Under the pieces are notes generated by a model. The model had not been told where the DNA came from, ran no database searches, and was given only the letters and a program-made list of their open reading frames with translations. From contig NZ_JH621251.1 in the NCBI RefSeq assembly GCF_000255455.1, positions 62,001 to 126,000 of the forward strand: 64,000 bases of DNA, in the 5' to 3' direction. Both the position numbers and the translations under genes were made by a program. Positions 34,158 through 43,820 of this stretch are shown in pieces (within the stretch, counting starts at the first letter, position 1; each line of letters opens with the position of its first letter). This stretch comes from Aquimarina agarilytica ZC1. Its GTDB lineage: Bacteria > Bacteroidota > Bacteroidia > Flavobacteriales > Flavobacteriaceae.

Positions 34158-37112
34158 TTACTCTATTATTAATCGTTTAACATAGCTTTTGCCTTCATGT
34201 TTTAGTAGCGTTATATACACACCTGCACTAATTTTATTCAAATGAATAGCTATTTCATTTTTACCAATTAAAGGAGTTGTTTTTATACTTTCAACTAACC
34301 TACCTTCTAAATCGTAAACCTCTAATGTAGGCTTAGTAAAATTTAAATGCGCGGATTTAATAGTAAAACTTCCATTAACAGTTGGATTAGGATAATAGGT
34401 TACAAACTCAGATTCTCCTTTTTCAATATCGCCGGCATCATTTACTCCCAATATAATATTACCTCTATAAATTCCTTTGGCCCATGCACTTCCCTTTAAA
34501 GCCAACCAAAATTCATTGGTATTTTCTGTATCGGGTTTAAGATCTGTGATTACGTTAGGTTGTCCTAAGTTATTTGCTATTTTTTCCCAAGTATTCCCTC
34601 CATCTAATGACAGGTATGCCCCCGGATTAAAAACAGTTACATTTTTCCTTTTCTTATCCTGTAAAGGCACATTTACTGTAATAATTTTAGGATCAATTGG
34701 TGAGGTTTCTGTCTGCCAAACATAAGGCATATCAAATATTTTTTTCCATGTAGTTCCTTCATCAGCACTTTTCCAAACACCTCCTTCATTTGGATCATTA
34801 CTTTCAAATTGACCACATGAAATATAAATATCATTTACATTATTTTCATTTTTGTGTGTATCTACAAATACATTATTCACCGATTTTATAACGGAAGGGA
34901 TGGTAACTTTGCTCCATACTTGACCACTATTATCCGAAAAATAAAGTCCTCCTTTAGTACCAGAGCTACTTATATTTAAAGCAGCATACATTTGCCATGG
35001 CTTACCTGGGTGAAATGTAATTCGTCTTACACTTGGCTTTTGGGGTAAGCCTTTGTTTGAAGCTACCCAAGTTGTACCACCATCAAAACTTCGTCGTATT
35101 CCTAAATCTGCATCCCGAGTCACTTTTCTAAAGGAAGCATTTACCTCTGCCACTGGATTTTCCATGACACAAAAATACATACGATCTGCATTATCAGGTC
35201 TAATCAACAAATTATATTGAAAAATATGCTTTTGAGACTCACTTGTACCCGTATAGTCACCTTCAAACGGAAATGCTACATTATTCCATGTTTTACCACC
35301 ATCTGTAGATTTACGCAACTGTCCGCGATGTTTTTGTCTAAATTGCAAAGTAAAAATAGTATTCGGATCATTGGGATGTACTGCAACTGACGCTATTGAA
35401 TGAGCTCCTCCGGGGTTATTCTGGCCTTCAATTTGCTCAACGGCAACTGTTAATTCATCTGCTTTAGCATAATCATCATGAGGAACTGTTTTCCACAAAC
35501 CATGTTCACCAGAGCATAAAAGCTTTCTGCCTTTTACACCAGTTTCCAATAAAATAAATCGTCCTGGCAAATTACTATCACCTCGACCAATCCATTTATT
35601 ACTTCCGGGTGAAGTTTCAATATCATCAATTTGTTCCCATGTTTTTCCATTATCCCTTGATCGGAATGTTTGTTGATCAATACTGGTAAATACTTCTCCT
35701 TTGGTATTAATTTCTAAAAATCTACATCCCGAAGATTCATTTCCGCTTTGCATCTCTCTTTCTAAATGTGCAAATTTTGTATTCACATCATTAGGACTAT
35801 TTCTAGCAGTCCAATAATCATCATCCCTACTTCCTTTCCAATAAGTACCTGTTCGCACACACGGAAACCAATTTATACCTCCATCCTCTGTTTTCCATAC
35901 ATCACCAGGTCCAAAACTAAAATCATGTTTGGAATTAAATGATATATACAATTCTTTTGCATTTTTAGGATTAACCACTAATCGATTGTAAACTGATAGT
36001 ATAGTTGTTTCAGGAAGTTTACTATATGTTTTTTGAGCTTCTCCTTTATTCATTCCCAACCAATAAGAAACCGCGCGGTAATACTTATCTACTGCAAAAA
36101 AATTATCCACACCATTAGGTTGATCTACTCCTCCACTATTTGCCGAAGTAAAACGTACTCCTAAATTACCTGTAACACTAGTCCAAGTAGCTCCAAAATC
36201 ATTACTTTTAAATACACCACCTGTTGCTTTAATCGAATTCCCATTAGGTTCATATTGGGTTTGCTCTACTAAAAATAACGTTGTTTTTAATTTTTTGGGA
36301 TTTGTATTATCCACATAATAATCCATATCCCTAGGTAAATTATGAGGCAGTCCTTTTCCTGAATCCGCTTCCCATGTAAGCCCTTTATCGGTACTTTTAT
36401 ACAATCCAAAATTTGTTGCGGCAATAATCCTATTTGAATTTGAAGGATCAACAATAATAACTCCTACAGATAAATCATCCTTATGAGCTGGATCAACAAT
36501 AACCGGTTCCCATGAGGTTCCCTTATTGGTACTACGATAAATATGACCATAAGCTATAAAACGATCGATGTTACCTTGTGGATTAGCTTTGGTACGATGG
36601 TAGCCTTTAACATTCCAAAAATCACCTGCACCTATGTACCAATTATTATCATTAGAAGGGTCAACGACTAATTCAGAATGTCTTCCTTCAATAAGTTCTT
36701 CTATTTTGTCCCAACTTTTCCCTTTGTTTGTAGTCTTAAATAAAAAACCACGCACATTAGTAGCATAACCTAAATTGGGATTTTGATGTGAAAAAGTAAT
36801 GGCTTGAACGCGTCTCATTCCTTGACTATCTCCATCTATCTCTTTAATAGTTTGCCAACTTTCACCATTATCAAAACTACCATAAGAGTTTGATAAATCT
36901 GGAGACATATAAAAACAAGTTGGGTCTGTAGGATGTATCCAAAACTCCTCACAATATCCTGAATTTCCTGGCCCAAATTGTCGCCATTCAAAATTAGAAG
37001 AAGAAAGTTGCTTTTTTGATTTTAAATTATCGAAATAATCTTGATCGAGCGTTTGCGCATATGAAGTACAGGCAAGTACTCCTACACACGCAAAGTGTAA
37101 AATTGATTTCAT
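34158..37112 (-). CDS. large secreted BNR/sortilin-like repeat protein with T9SS sorting domain
   Basis: About 984 residues from ATG 37112 (MKSILHFACVGVLACTSYAQ signal peptide); a longer frame to 37154 adds 14 residues before the signal and is rejected. Many BNR/Asp-box repeats form a beta-propeller, for example STDKGLTW, SNDFGATW, SRDNGKTW, STDGGKTW, SFDGGTTW and SLDGGNTW. The last ~80 residues (YYPNPTVNGSF ... GVYITLLKHEGKSYVKRLIIE) are a type A C-terminal sorting domain, so it is exported by type IX secretion and probably anchored at the surface. Propellers of this kind occur in glycoside hydrolases and sortilin-like proteins; the substrate is unknown. Confidence 0.88.
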   Translation of the reverse strand: MKSILHFACVGVLACTSYAQTLDQDYFDNLKSKKQLSSSNFEWRQFGPGNSGYCEEFWIHPTDPTCFYMSPDLSNSYGSFDNGESWQTIKEIDGDSQGMRRVQAITFSHQNPNLGYATNVRGFLFKTTNKGKSWDKIEELIEGRHSELVVDPSNDNNWYIGAGDFWNVKGYHRTKANPQGNIDRFIAYGHIYRSTNKGTSWEPVIVDPAHKDDLSVGVIIVDPSNSNRIIAATNFGLYKSTDKGLTWEADSGKGLPHNLPRDMDYYVDNTNPKKLKTTLFLVEQTQYEPNGNSIKATGGVFKSNDFGATWTSVTGNLGVRFTSANSGGVDQPNGVDNFFAVDKYYRAVSYWLGMNKGEAQKTYSKLPETTILSVYNRLVVNPKNAKELYISFNSKHDFSFGPGDVWKTEDGGINWFPCVRTGTYWKGSRDDDYWTARNSPNDVNTKFAHLEREMQSGNESSGCRFLEINTKGEVFTSIDQQTFRSRDNGKTWEQIDDIETSPGSNKWIGRGDSNLPGRFILLETGVKGRKLLCSGEHGLWKTVPHDDYAKADELTVAVEQIEGQNNPGGAHSIASVAVHPNDPNTIFTLQFRQKHRGQLRKSTDGGKTWNNVAFPFEGDYTGTSESQKHIFQYNLLIRPDNADRMYFCVMENPVAEVNASFRKVTRDADLGIRRSFDGGTTWVASNKGLPQKPSVRRITFHPGKPWQMYAALNISSSGTKGGLYFSDNSGQVWSKVTIPSVIKSVNNVFVDTHKNENNVNDIYISCGQFESNDPNEGGVWKSADEGTTWKKIFDMPYVWQTETSPIDPKIITVNVPLQDKKRKNVTVFNPGAYLSLDGGNTWEKIANNLGQPNVITDLKPDTENTNEFWLALKGSAWAKGIYRGNIILGVNDAGDIEKGESEFVTYYPNPTVNGSFTIKSAHLNFTKPTLEVYDLEGRLVESIKTTPLIGKNEIAIHLNKISAGVYITLLKHEGKSYVKRLIIE

Positions 37113-37154
37113 TGTATTTTGGTTTTTTGGTTTTGTCCCTACATAACATTTCAA

Positions 37155-37468
37155 AAAACTAATTAGTATCTACACATTGAACGAATTATACCACACAAGT
37201 AAATTTTAATAGAACGTATGTTTTTATTAAAAAATTAACATTATTACAATTATAAAAAAAATCTTACAAGGAGTGGTAGGGATAATTCTTTGAGATGCGT
37301 ATTACATTAAATTATTTATTTTATGAAAACATCATCACTGCTAGAACATGCTCCAAAAAATAGTAGTATTAATGGCAGTAACTTAAAGTTGCGGTAGTTT
37401 ATTATCATTGCCATAAATTAAAGTGCAAAAATATAAACAACTACAAACCAGAAACTTTTAAACAAAAA
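37155..37468. other. intergenic stretch, possible 24-codon ORF only
   Basis: AT-rich spacer of about 315 bases upstream of the BNR-protein gene and past the nqr operon. The only frame is a 24-codon ORF on the + strand (37323-37397, beginning MKTSSLLEHAPK). There is no promoter or binding-site evidence, so its status is unknown. Confidence 0.3.
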
Positions 37469-37494
37469 AGAGGCTATCTTTTCAGACAGCCTCT
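37469..37494 (-). terminator. terminator of the nqr operon
   Basis: AGAGGCT and AGCCTCT arms with a short inner pairing (TCT/AGA). On the minus strand the hairpin is followed by TTTTTTG. It lies 24 bases after the nqrF stop. Confidence 0.85.
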
Positions 37495-37517
37495 ATGCTA
37501 TTAAATATAAATTTCAA

Positions 37518-38825
37518 TTAACCTCCAAAGTCATCAAAACGAACATTTTCTTTTGGCACACCAAAATCATCAGCCATTTTTTCAACAGCTTTATTCATTA
37601 ATGGTGGTCCACAGAAATAGAATTCAATATCTTCTGGAGCATCGTGTTTTGATAAGTAGTTATCAATTACTACTTGGTGTACAAAACCTACAAAACCATC
37701 ACCTTCACCATCTAAACCATCTTTAGTTTTCCAGTTATCTTCCTCCATTGGTTCTGATAATGCAATGTAAAACTTAAAGTTAGGAAAATCACGTTCCAAA
37801 GCTCTAAAGTGTTCTGTGTAGAACAATTCACGTTTTGAACGTCCACCGTACCAGTAGGATACTTTACGACCAGACTTTAATGTACGGAATAAGTGGTATA
37901 AGTGAGAACGCATTGGTGCCATACCGGCTCCTCCACCTACATAAATCATTTCGGCTTCACTGTGATTAATAAAGAATTCACCGTAAGGACCAGAAATGAC
38001 ACACTTATCACCTTTTTTCAATGAGAATACGTATGATGAAGCTACCCCTGGATTCACATCTGCCCAACCACCTTTCACTCTATCAAAAGGAGGAGTTGCA
38101 ATACGAACGTTCAACATAATTTCACGTCCTTCTGCTGGGTAAGAAGCCATTGAGTAGGCACGCTCAACCATTTCTGGATTAGTCATTTTTAAATCCCAAA
38201 GTTTGAATTTATCCCACTCTAATTGGAATTTATCAGGCGTCTCATGTTCTTCAGGGTGTGCTGTAATATCGATATCTTTAAAATCAACAGTACATTTTGG
38301 TACTTCGATTTGAATATACCCTCCTGCTTCATAATCCATATCTTCAGGAATCTCAACTACAAATTCCTTAATAAATGAAGCTACGTTATAGTTACGTACC
38401 ACAGTAGCCTCCCACTTTTTAATTCCAAAAATTTCTTCTGGAACTTTGATTACCATATCAGATTTTACTTTAACCTGACATCCTAAACGCCATCCTGCTG
38501 CGGCTTCTTTACGTGTAAAGTGAGGCTCCTCAGTAGGTAGTAAATCTCCACCACCTTCTAATACCTGACATTTACATTGTACACATGTACCACCACCACC
38601 ACAAGCAGATGGTAAAAATATTTTATTGTTTCCTAAAGTACTTAACAATGAATTCCCTGAAGATACTTCGATCTCATCTCCTCCATTGATTTTAAGTTTC
38701 ACTGGCCCCGAAGGCGAAAGCTTTTCTTTTGCAAATAAAAGGATACCAACTAAAATCAACGTAAGTAGTAAAAAGGCTACCACCGTTGCAATAATTGTTC
38801 CTCCTGTACTAGCTGCTAATATCAT
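37518..38825 (-). CDS. nqrF: Na+-translocating NADH:quinone reductase subunit F
   Basis: NADH-oxidising entry subunit of Na+-NQR, at the inner face of the cytoplasmic membrane. 435 residues. An N-terminal membrane helix (about 8-31) is followed by a [2Fe-2S] ferredoxin domain with C75, C81, C84 and C116. The FAD domain has RAYSMASYP (about 220-228), and the NADH domain GGGAGMAPMRSHLYHL. The C-terminal YFCGPPLMNKAVEKM is typical. Last gene of nqrABCDEF, starting one base past nqrE. Confidence 0.97.
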   Translation of the reverse strand: MILAASTGGTIIATVVAFLLLTLILVGILLFAKEKLSPSGPVKLKINGGDEIEVSSGNSLLSTLGNNKIFLPSACGGGGTCVQCKCQVLEGGGDLLPTEEPHFTRKEAAAGWRLGCQVKVKSDMVIKVPEEIFGIKKWEATVVRNYNVASFIKEFVVEIPEDMDYEAGGYIQIEVPKCTVDFKDIDITAHPEEHETPDKFQLEWDKFKLWDLKMTNPEMVERAYSMASYPAEGREIMLNVRIATPPFDRVKGGWADVNPGVASSYVFSLKKGDKCVISGPYGEFFINHSEAEMIYVGGGAGMAPMRSHLYHLFRTLKSGRKVSYWYGGRSKRELFYTEHFRALERDFPNFKFYIALSEPMEEDNWKTKDGLDGEGDGFVGFVHQVVIDNYLSKHDAPEDIEFYFCGPPLMNKAVEKMADDFGVPKENVRFDDFGG

Positions 38826-38826
38826 G

Positions 38827-39546
38827 TTATTGCTTATTTGTTGTATTTAACACCATTTCCTTAGATTCATCTAAAAGCTCTTCCGCTTCTGCTTGAACCT
38901 CTTCTTTTACTGGCTTTTTATTTCCTTCATCACCAGTTAACATTCCTCCAAAACTCATAAAGCCAATAGCCATAAGTCCTGTTAAAATAAATGTAATTCC
39001 TAAACCTCTTAATGGCGCAGGCACATTTGAATATCTGATTTTTTCGCGAATAGCTGCAATAGCTAAAATTGCTAAAAACCAACCAATTCCTGAACTAACT
39101 CCATAATTTAAGGCCATTCCTAAAGTAGGAATTTCACGAGATTGCATAAATAATGAACCTCCTAAAATAGCACAGTTTACAGCAATTAAAGGTAAAAAGA
39201 TACCTAATGAATTGTATAATGATGGTGAAAATTTTTCTACTACTATTTCTACTAATTGTACCATAGTTGCAATGGTAGCAATGAATAAAATAAAGGACAA
39301 GAAACTCAAATCATAACTAGCATACTCTGCTCCTAACCATGATAATGCTCCTTCTTTTAACACATAAGTATCCAACAACCAGTTCACAGGTACAGTAATT
39401 GCCATTACAAAAATAACTGCTGCTCCCAAACCTACTGCTGTTGATACTTTTTTAGACACTGCAAGATATGAACACATCCCAAGGAAGGTTGCAAATACCA
39501 TGTTATCTATAAATATAGACTTAAAAAATAATTCTAAATGTTCCAT
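38827..39546 (-). CDS. nqrE: Na+-translocating NADH:quinone reductase subunit E
   Basis: Integral membrane subunit, about six helices, with the [12 protein letters not shown] and [11 protein letters not shown] segments of the NqrE/RnfA family (Cys residues there ligate an inter-subunit iron centre). At 239 residues it is longer than the ~200 of proteobacterial NqrE because of a charged C-terminal tail of about 35 residues ([16 protein letters not shown] and on). The tail is predicted cytoplasmic and probably dispensable. Sits between nqrD and nqrF. Confidence 0.97.
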   Translation of the reverse strand: MEHLELFFKSIFIDNMVFATFLGMCSYLAVSKKVSTAVGLGAAVIFVMAITVPVNWLLDTYVLKEGALSWLGAEYASYDLSFLSFILFIATIATMVQLVEIVVEKFSPSLYNSLGIFLPLIAVNCAILGGSLFMQSREIPTLGMALNYGVSSGIGWFLAILAIAAIREKIRYSNVPAPLRGLGITFILTGLMAIGFMSFGGMLTGDEGNKKPVKEEVQAEAEELLDESKEMVLNTTNKQ

Positions 39547-39568
39547 TATATCTTATACTTTTAAGTTC

Positions 39569-40249
39569 TTAACTTTCAATTAATGATTTATTTCTACTAC
39601 GTTGGATCCAAATAATGATACCTACAGTAATCAAGGCCATTGGCGCTAATAACATAAAACCATTATTTTCATAACCAATTGCATACAATCCTGTTTTTCC
39701 GATTGGATCACCTAAAACTTTAAATCCTAATAAAGTACCAGAACCTAATAATTCACGGAAAAAACCTACTATGATCAATATTAAACCATAACCTGCAGCA
39801 TTACCAATTCCATCAAGGAATGATTTCCAAGGACCGTTACCCAAAGCAAAAGCTTCGAAACGTCCCATGATAATACAGTTGGTAATGATTAATCCAACAA
39901 ATACTGATAATTGTTTACTTAACTCATAAGCAAAAGCTTTAAGTACTAAATCCACAACAATCACTAAAGTTGCAACTACAACTAGTTGAACAATAATTCT
40001 AATTTTTGAAGGAATAATGTTACGCATTAATGAAATCACAACATTACCCATTGCTAATACAAACATTACTGCCAATGCCATTACAATTGACGCTTTTAAT
40101 TGCGCTGTAATTGCTAAGGCTGAACAAATACCCAGTACTTGAATTGTAATTGGGTTATTATCAAACAGAGGATCTGTCATTAAACCTTTATTCTGCTTTG
40201 AGAACAACGGCTCTTTTGCTTTTACTTCTTTTTCTGCTACTTCAGCCAT
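39569..40249 (-). CDS. nqrD: Na+-translocating NADH:quinone reductase subunit D
   Basis: Integral membrane subunit, 226 residues, six predicted helices. The segments GICSALAITAQLKASIVMA and GLIITNCIIMGRFEAFA are typical of NqrD/RnfE; their cysteines pair with those of NqrE. It starts 2 bases after nqrC. The N-terminal 20 residues are charged and cytoplasmic. Confidence 0.97.
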   Translation of the reverse strand: MAEVAEKEVKAKEPLFSKQNKGLMTDPLFDNNPITIQVLGICSALAITAQLKASIVMALAVMFVLAMGNVVISLMRNIIPSKIRIIVQLVVVATLVIVVDLVLKAFAYELSKQLSVFVGLIITNCIIMGRFEAFALGNGPWKSFLDGIGNAAGYGLILIIVGFFRELLGSGTLLGFKVLGDPIGKTGLYAIGYENNGFMLLAPMALITVGIIIWIQRSRNKSLIES

Positions 40250-40251
40250 GA

Positions 40252-41022
40252 CTAGTTTGGTTTTACAGTTTCAAAATAAGGAATGTATAACTTTAAGTCT
40301 GATTTAATCATTGCCGTAACACCATCACCTGTAATGGTAGCACCTGCAATTGCATCAACTTTGTTATCTCCTTTTCTTTGGTTAGTTGGATCATTATTTC
40401 CTTTAGCTACAGTAATACCTTTGTATTCTGCTCCACTATAAATACTTTCTCCTTTAAAATCTTCATAAAAGAATGCTTCTTTAATGTTAGCTCCTAAACC
40501 TGGTGTTTCTCCTTTGTGATCAAAGAAAGCTCCTTTTACCGTTTTTAGATCTCCTTCTAAAGCTACGTAACCCCATATGGCATCCCAAAGTCCTTTTCCA
40601 TATAAAGGCACTACATATGATTTTTTTCCATCAACTGTTCCTATATACAATGGTAACTTACGAACATAACCTGCTTCTTTTGCTTTCTGTCCTTCTTTTT
40701 TAACATCAATATCAAAAGCATCACTTGATTTTGTTGCCTTTGATCCTTCAATGATATATTGGTTTTCACCTATATATTGAGAAAAAATTTTATCTGCCTC
40801 ATTAGCATCTACTGGAGAGTTTGCATCTTCGGCATTTTTTGTTAATGTTGCTTTGGTGATTCCCATAGCAAACAAAATATTTTGTTTTTTCTCTTTCTTC
40901 TTATTCTCCTTAATGTTTGCATTTAATGATCCGAAAAGACCTGCTAACACGGTTCCTACTACTACTACCATTCCGACAGCAAATAGTAAGGTATATGAAT
41001 TTTTTTCAGTATTTACTGCCAT
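40252..41022 (-). CDS. nqrC: Na+-translocating NADH:quinone reductase subunit C
   Basis: Periplasmic flavoprotein subunit with one N-terminal helix (about 11-31). 256 residues. The FMN-attachment region near the C-terminus reads VDAIAGATITGDGV; the Thr that receives FMN is present, but the usual Ser/Thr before GAT is Ala. The GETPGLGANIKEAFFYE segment is characteristic of the family. It lies between nqrB and nqrD with 2-base gaps. Confidence 0.97.
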   Translation of the reverse strand: MAVNTEKNSYTLLFAVGMVVVVGTVLAGLFGSLNANIKENKKKEKKQNILFAMGITKATLTKNAEDANSPVDANEADKIFSQYIGENQYIIEGSKATKSSDAFDIDVKKEGQKAKEAGYVRKLPLYIGTVDGKKSYVVPLYGKGLWDAIWGYVALEGDLKTVKGAFFDHKGETPGLGANIKEAFFYEDFKGESIYSGAEYKGITVAKGNNDPTNQRKGDNKVDAIAGATITGDGVTAMIKSDLKLYIPYFETVKPN

Positions 41023-41024
41023 CG

Positions 41025-42239
41025 TTATGCTGTTTTAACTTTTAAACGTTTTAATCTCTTGTTTATGTTACCTTGAACTACATAATGATCAATAGTTGGT
41101 GCAAAAACATTCATTAATAAGATCGCTAACATAATTCCTTCTGGATATGCTGGATTAAATACACGGATCATTACTGCGAAAAATCCGATTAAGAATCCAT
41201 ACCAAACCTTCCCTTTATTTGTTTGTGCTCCAGATACGGGATCTGTTGCCATAAATGTAATACCAAAAGCAAAACCTCCTATTAATAAATGATTCCAAAA
41301 TGGCAGGTTCATTAAGTCATAAAACTTACTCCCTTCGGTAATCCATCCTTGAGCAATAACTCCATTAAAGATTAATCCCATAGCTAAAGCTCCAACAATC
41401 CCACTAGCTATAATTCTCCAACTTGCAATTTTCGAAAAAATCAAAATCAGAGCTCCTAAAGCAATTAACAAGGTAGACGTTTCTCCTACCGAACCTGGAA
41501 TAAAACCAAAAAATGCTTCGTCCATTCCATAGGTTAAATCTTTCTTCTGCGCAAGCATACCTAACATAGTCTCACCAGAAATAGCATCGGGTGTACCTAC
41601 TCTATTAACAGCATCGTGTACCCAAACTTTATCACCACTCATCCAAGTTGGGTAAGCAAAGAATAAAAATGCTCTAATTGTTAAGGCCGGGTTTAATACA
41701 TTCATTCCCGTTCCTCCAAATACTTCCTTTCCGATAACAACACCAAAAGCTACTGCTATTGATAACATCCATAATGGTGTATCAATAGGTACAATTAAAG
41801 GCACTAACATTCCTGTTACCAAATATCCTTCTTCAACTTCGTGTTTTTTGATTACAGCAAATAAAAACTCAATTGCCAAACCAACTACATAAGACACAAT
41901 TACTAAAGGAAGTACTTTTTTTGCTCCTATTAACAAGTTATCTAAAGTGAAAAAATACTTTAAATGATCAAAGAATGATACAAACTCAGGTGTCCCACCA
42001 GCGATAGCTGAATAATGTTGGTAACCTGCATTAAACATTCCCCAAATTAAACAAGGAACCATGGCTAAAATCACCATATTCATTGTTCTTTTTAAATCAT
42101 CGGCACCACGCACATGTGCTCCCGCATGCGTAGTCTCATTAGGCAAGTACAAAAACGTATGGATTGCGTTAAACGCAGGCGCCATTTTAGTGCCTTTGTA
42201 CTGCTCTTTTAAATTATGTAATTTATTTTTTAAGCTCAT
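41025..42239 (-). CDS. nqrB: Na+-translocating NADH:quinone reductase subunit B
   Basis: Large membrane subunit, 404 residues, about ten helices. It carries covalent FMN and forms part of the Na+ channel. Family segments include GKEVFGGTGMNVLNPALTIRAFLFFAYP and ATDPVSGAQTNKGKVWYG. The FMN-attachment candidate is DAISGETML, where Glu replaces the usual Ala before Thr. Starts 11 bases after nqrA. Confidence 0.97.
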   Translation of the reverse strand: MSLKNKLHNLKEQYKGTKMAPAFNAIHTFLYLPNETTHAGAHVRGADDLKRTMNMVILAMVPCLIWGMFNAGYQHYSAIAGGTPEFVSFFDHLKYFFTLDNLLIGAKKVLPLVIVSYVVGLAIEFLFAVIKKHEVEEGYLVTGMLVPLIVPIDTPLWMLSIAVAFGVVIGKEVFGGTGMNVLNPALTIRAFLFFAYPTWMSGDKVWVHDAVNRVGTPDAISGETMLGMLAQKKDLTYGMDEAFFGFIPGSVGETSTLLIALGALILIFSKIASWRIIASGIVGALAMGLIFNGVIAQGWITEGSKFYDLMNLPFWNHLLIGGFAFGITFMATDPVSGAQTNKGKVWYGFLIGFFAVMIRVFNPAYPEGIMLAILLMNVFAPTIDHYVVQGNINKRLKRLKVKTA

Positions 42240-42250
42240 CTTTCCGTCTT

Positions 42251-43600
42251 TTAACCAATTTCTTTATACATAAGATCCAAACCTTTACGTACTATCTCTT
42301 GGTGGTTTTGTTTAGAAACACACACAAATTCAGTTAACGCAAAATCCTCAGGTGCTATTTCATAAGCGCCTAATTTCTCCATTTCATCTAAGTCATTGTA
42401 GCTAAATGCTTTTAATAACTGTAATGGATAAATATCTAAAGGAAACACTTCTTCATAGTTACCTGTAACTACAAAAGCTCTGTGCTCACCATTAGTATTT
42501 GTATTTAAATCGTATTTTTTCTTTGGAAATAACCAAGAAAAAGTCAAGGCTCTAGAATAACTAATTTTGTTAAAAATTGGTTTATTCCATCCGAAAAATT
42601 CATAATCATTTCCTTCTGGAATTACAGTAAACGTATCAACGGTTGATGCTAAATGTCCATCAGGTGCAACAGTTATACCTGTTAATACATTACCATTAAT
42701 CATACGCACATTATCACCATTAATACCTGCATCATAAGCAAAAGTTGATACCTCAGCACCAATTTTAGTCTCGTAATACTTAGGTGATTTTACAGATGAA
42801 CCTGCAACCGCAATTTTACGTGTTGCATTATACTTCCCTGTAAGCAATAACTCTCCAATAATCACCAAATCTTGAGCAGAAACTACCCAAACAATTTCTC
42901 CCTTATTAATAGGATCAACCTTAGCGATTTGTGTACTCACATTTCCTATAGGGTGCGGCCCACTTAATGTATGCACCTCAGCATTACCCACTTTTGCAAG
43001 TGGTGATGCTTGGTTATTTACCGAAACATGTACTTTACCTGAAGTTAATTTAGATAAAGCTGTAATGGCTGCATCCAATTCATTTTCTTTTCCAGCTAAA
43101 ACATAATCCAAATCCGCAGCCAAAGGTGCACTATTGTGTCCCGATACAAAAATAGCCTTAGGAGCTACTTCTGGATTTGCTATAATGTCATACGGGCGTT
43201 GCTTAATAAACGGCCAACATCCAGCTTGTAATAAGTGTGATTTTACTTGATCACCACTCATTGAGGCTACATTTTTAGCTCCAAAATCCTCATATTGTTG
43301 TTCCTTATCCGCAAGTACTTTAAAAGAAAGGATTTTTCTTTTAGCACCACGCACAATTTCAACAACCTCACCACTCACTGGCGAATTGAAAAGGATTTGA
43401 TCGTTAGATTTGGAATAGAAAAGCGGAGAACCTGCTTTTACTTCTGTACCAACCTTAGCGATAATTTTAGGGATTACTCCATGAAAATCGTCTGGGTTGA
43501 TGGCATAGGTATTACTTTTTATTGCCTGAGCCAATTGCTTTTCAGCAGCTCCTTGCAAACTAATATCTAAGCCTTTCTTAATACGAATGTCTTTTGACAT
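42251..43600 (-). CDS. nqrA: Na+-translocating NADH:quinone reductase subunit A
   Basis: Soluble quinone-side subunit on the cytoplasmic face. 449 residues, opening MSKDIRIKKGLDISLQGAAE and containing the conserved GHNSAPLAADLDYVLAGKE region. There is a biotinyl-lipoyl-like N-terminal fold (PKIIAKVGTEVKAGSPLFYSK). First gene of the nqr operon, following a TAAATTTG promoter box. Confidence 0.97.
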   Translation of the reverse strand: MSKDIRIKKGLDISLQGAAEKQLAQAIKSNTYAINPDDFHGVIPKIIAKVGTEVKAGSPLFYSKSNDQILFNSPVSGEVVEIVRGAKRKILSFKVLADKEQQYEDFGAKNVASMSGDQVKSHLLQAGCWPFIKQRPYDIIANPEVAPKAIFVSGHNSAPLAADLDYVLAGKENELDAAITALSKLTSGKVHVSVNNQASPLAKVGNAEVHTLSGPHPIGNVSTQIAKVDPINKGEIVWVVSAQDLVIIGELLLTGKYNATRKIAVAGSSVKSPKYYETKIGAEVSTFAYDAGINGDNVRMINGNVLTGITVAPDGHLASTVDTFTVIPEGNDYEFFGWNKPIFNKISYSRALTFSWLFPKKKYDLNTNTNGEHRAFVVTGNYEEVFPLDIYPLQLLKAFSYNDLDEMEKLGAYEIAPEDFALTEFVCVSKQNHQEIVRKGLDLMYKEIG

Positions 43601-43634
43601 ATTTGTAGTCTGTATATTTAACTTAAAAACCGCA

Positions 43635-43642
43635 CAAATTTA
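43635..43642 (-). promoter_or_regulatory. -7 box TAAATTTG of the nqr operon
   Basis: On the minus strand a full TAnnTTTG match, 35 bases before nqrA. A TTG lies 24 bases further upstream, one base outside the usual 17-23 spacing. Confidence 0.5.
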
Positions 43643-43784
43643 GTGATAATTTCAGGCTCTGTAAAACAACTATACCTACTTATTATTATTTAAAACAACT
43701 CTAAATAAAGTACTTTCCTATAACTAATTCAATATACTAGCGTTTCAAAAGGGATTTACCTAAATTTAGCTTTCATTTAGGCAC

Positions 43785-43792
43785 TAAATTTG
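43785..43792 (+). promoter_or_regulatory. -7 box TAAATTTG of the Plug gene
   Basis: Full TAnnTTTG match on the + strand, 28 bases before the start of the DUF5103 gene. No clear -33 element. Confidence 0.4.
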
Positions 43793-43820
43793 ATAACATT
43801 AAACAAGTCAAAATTCTACT

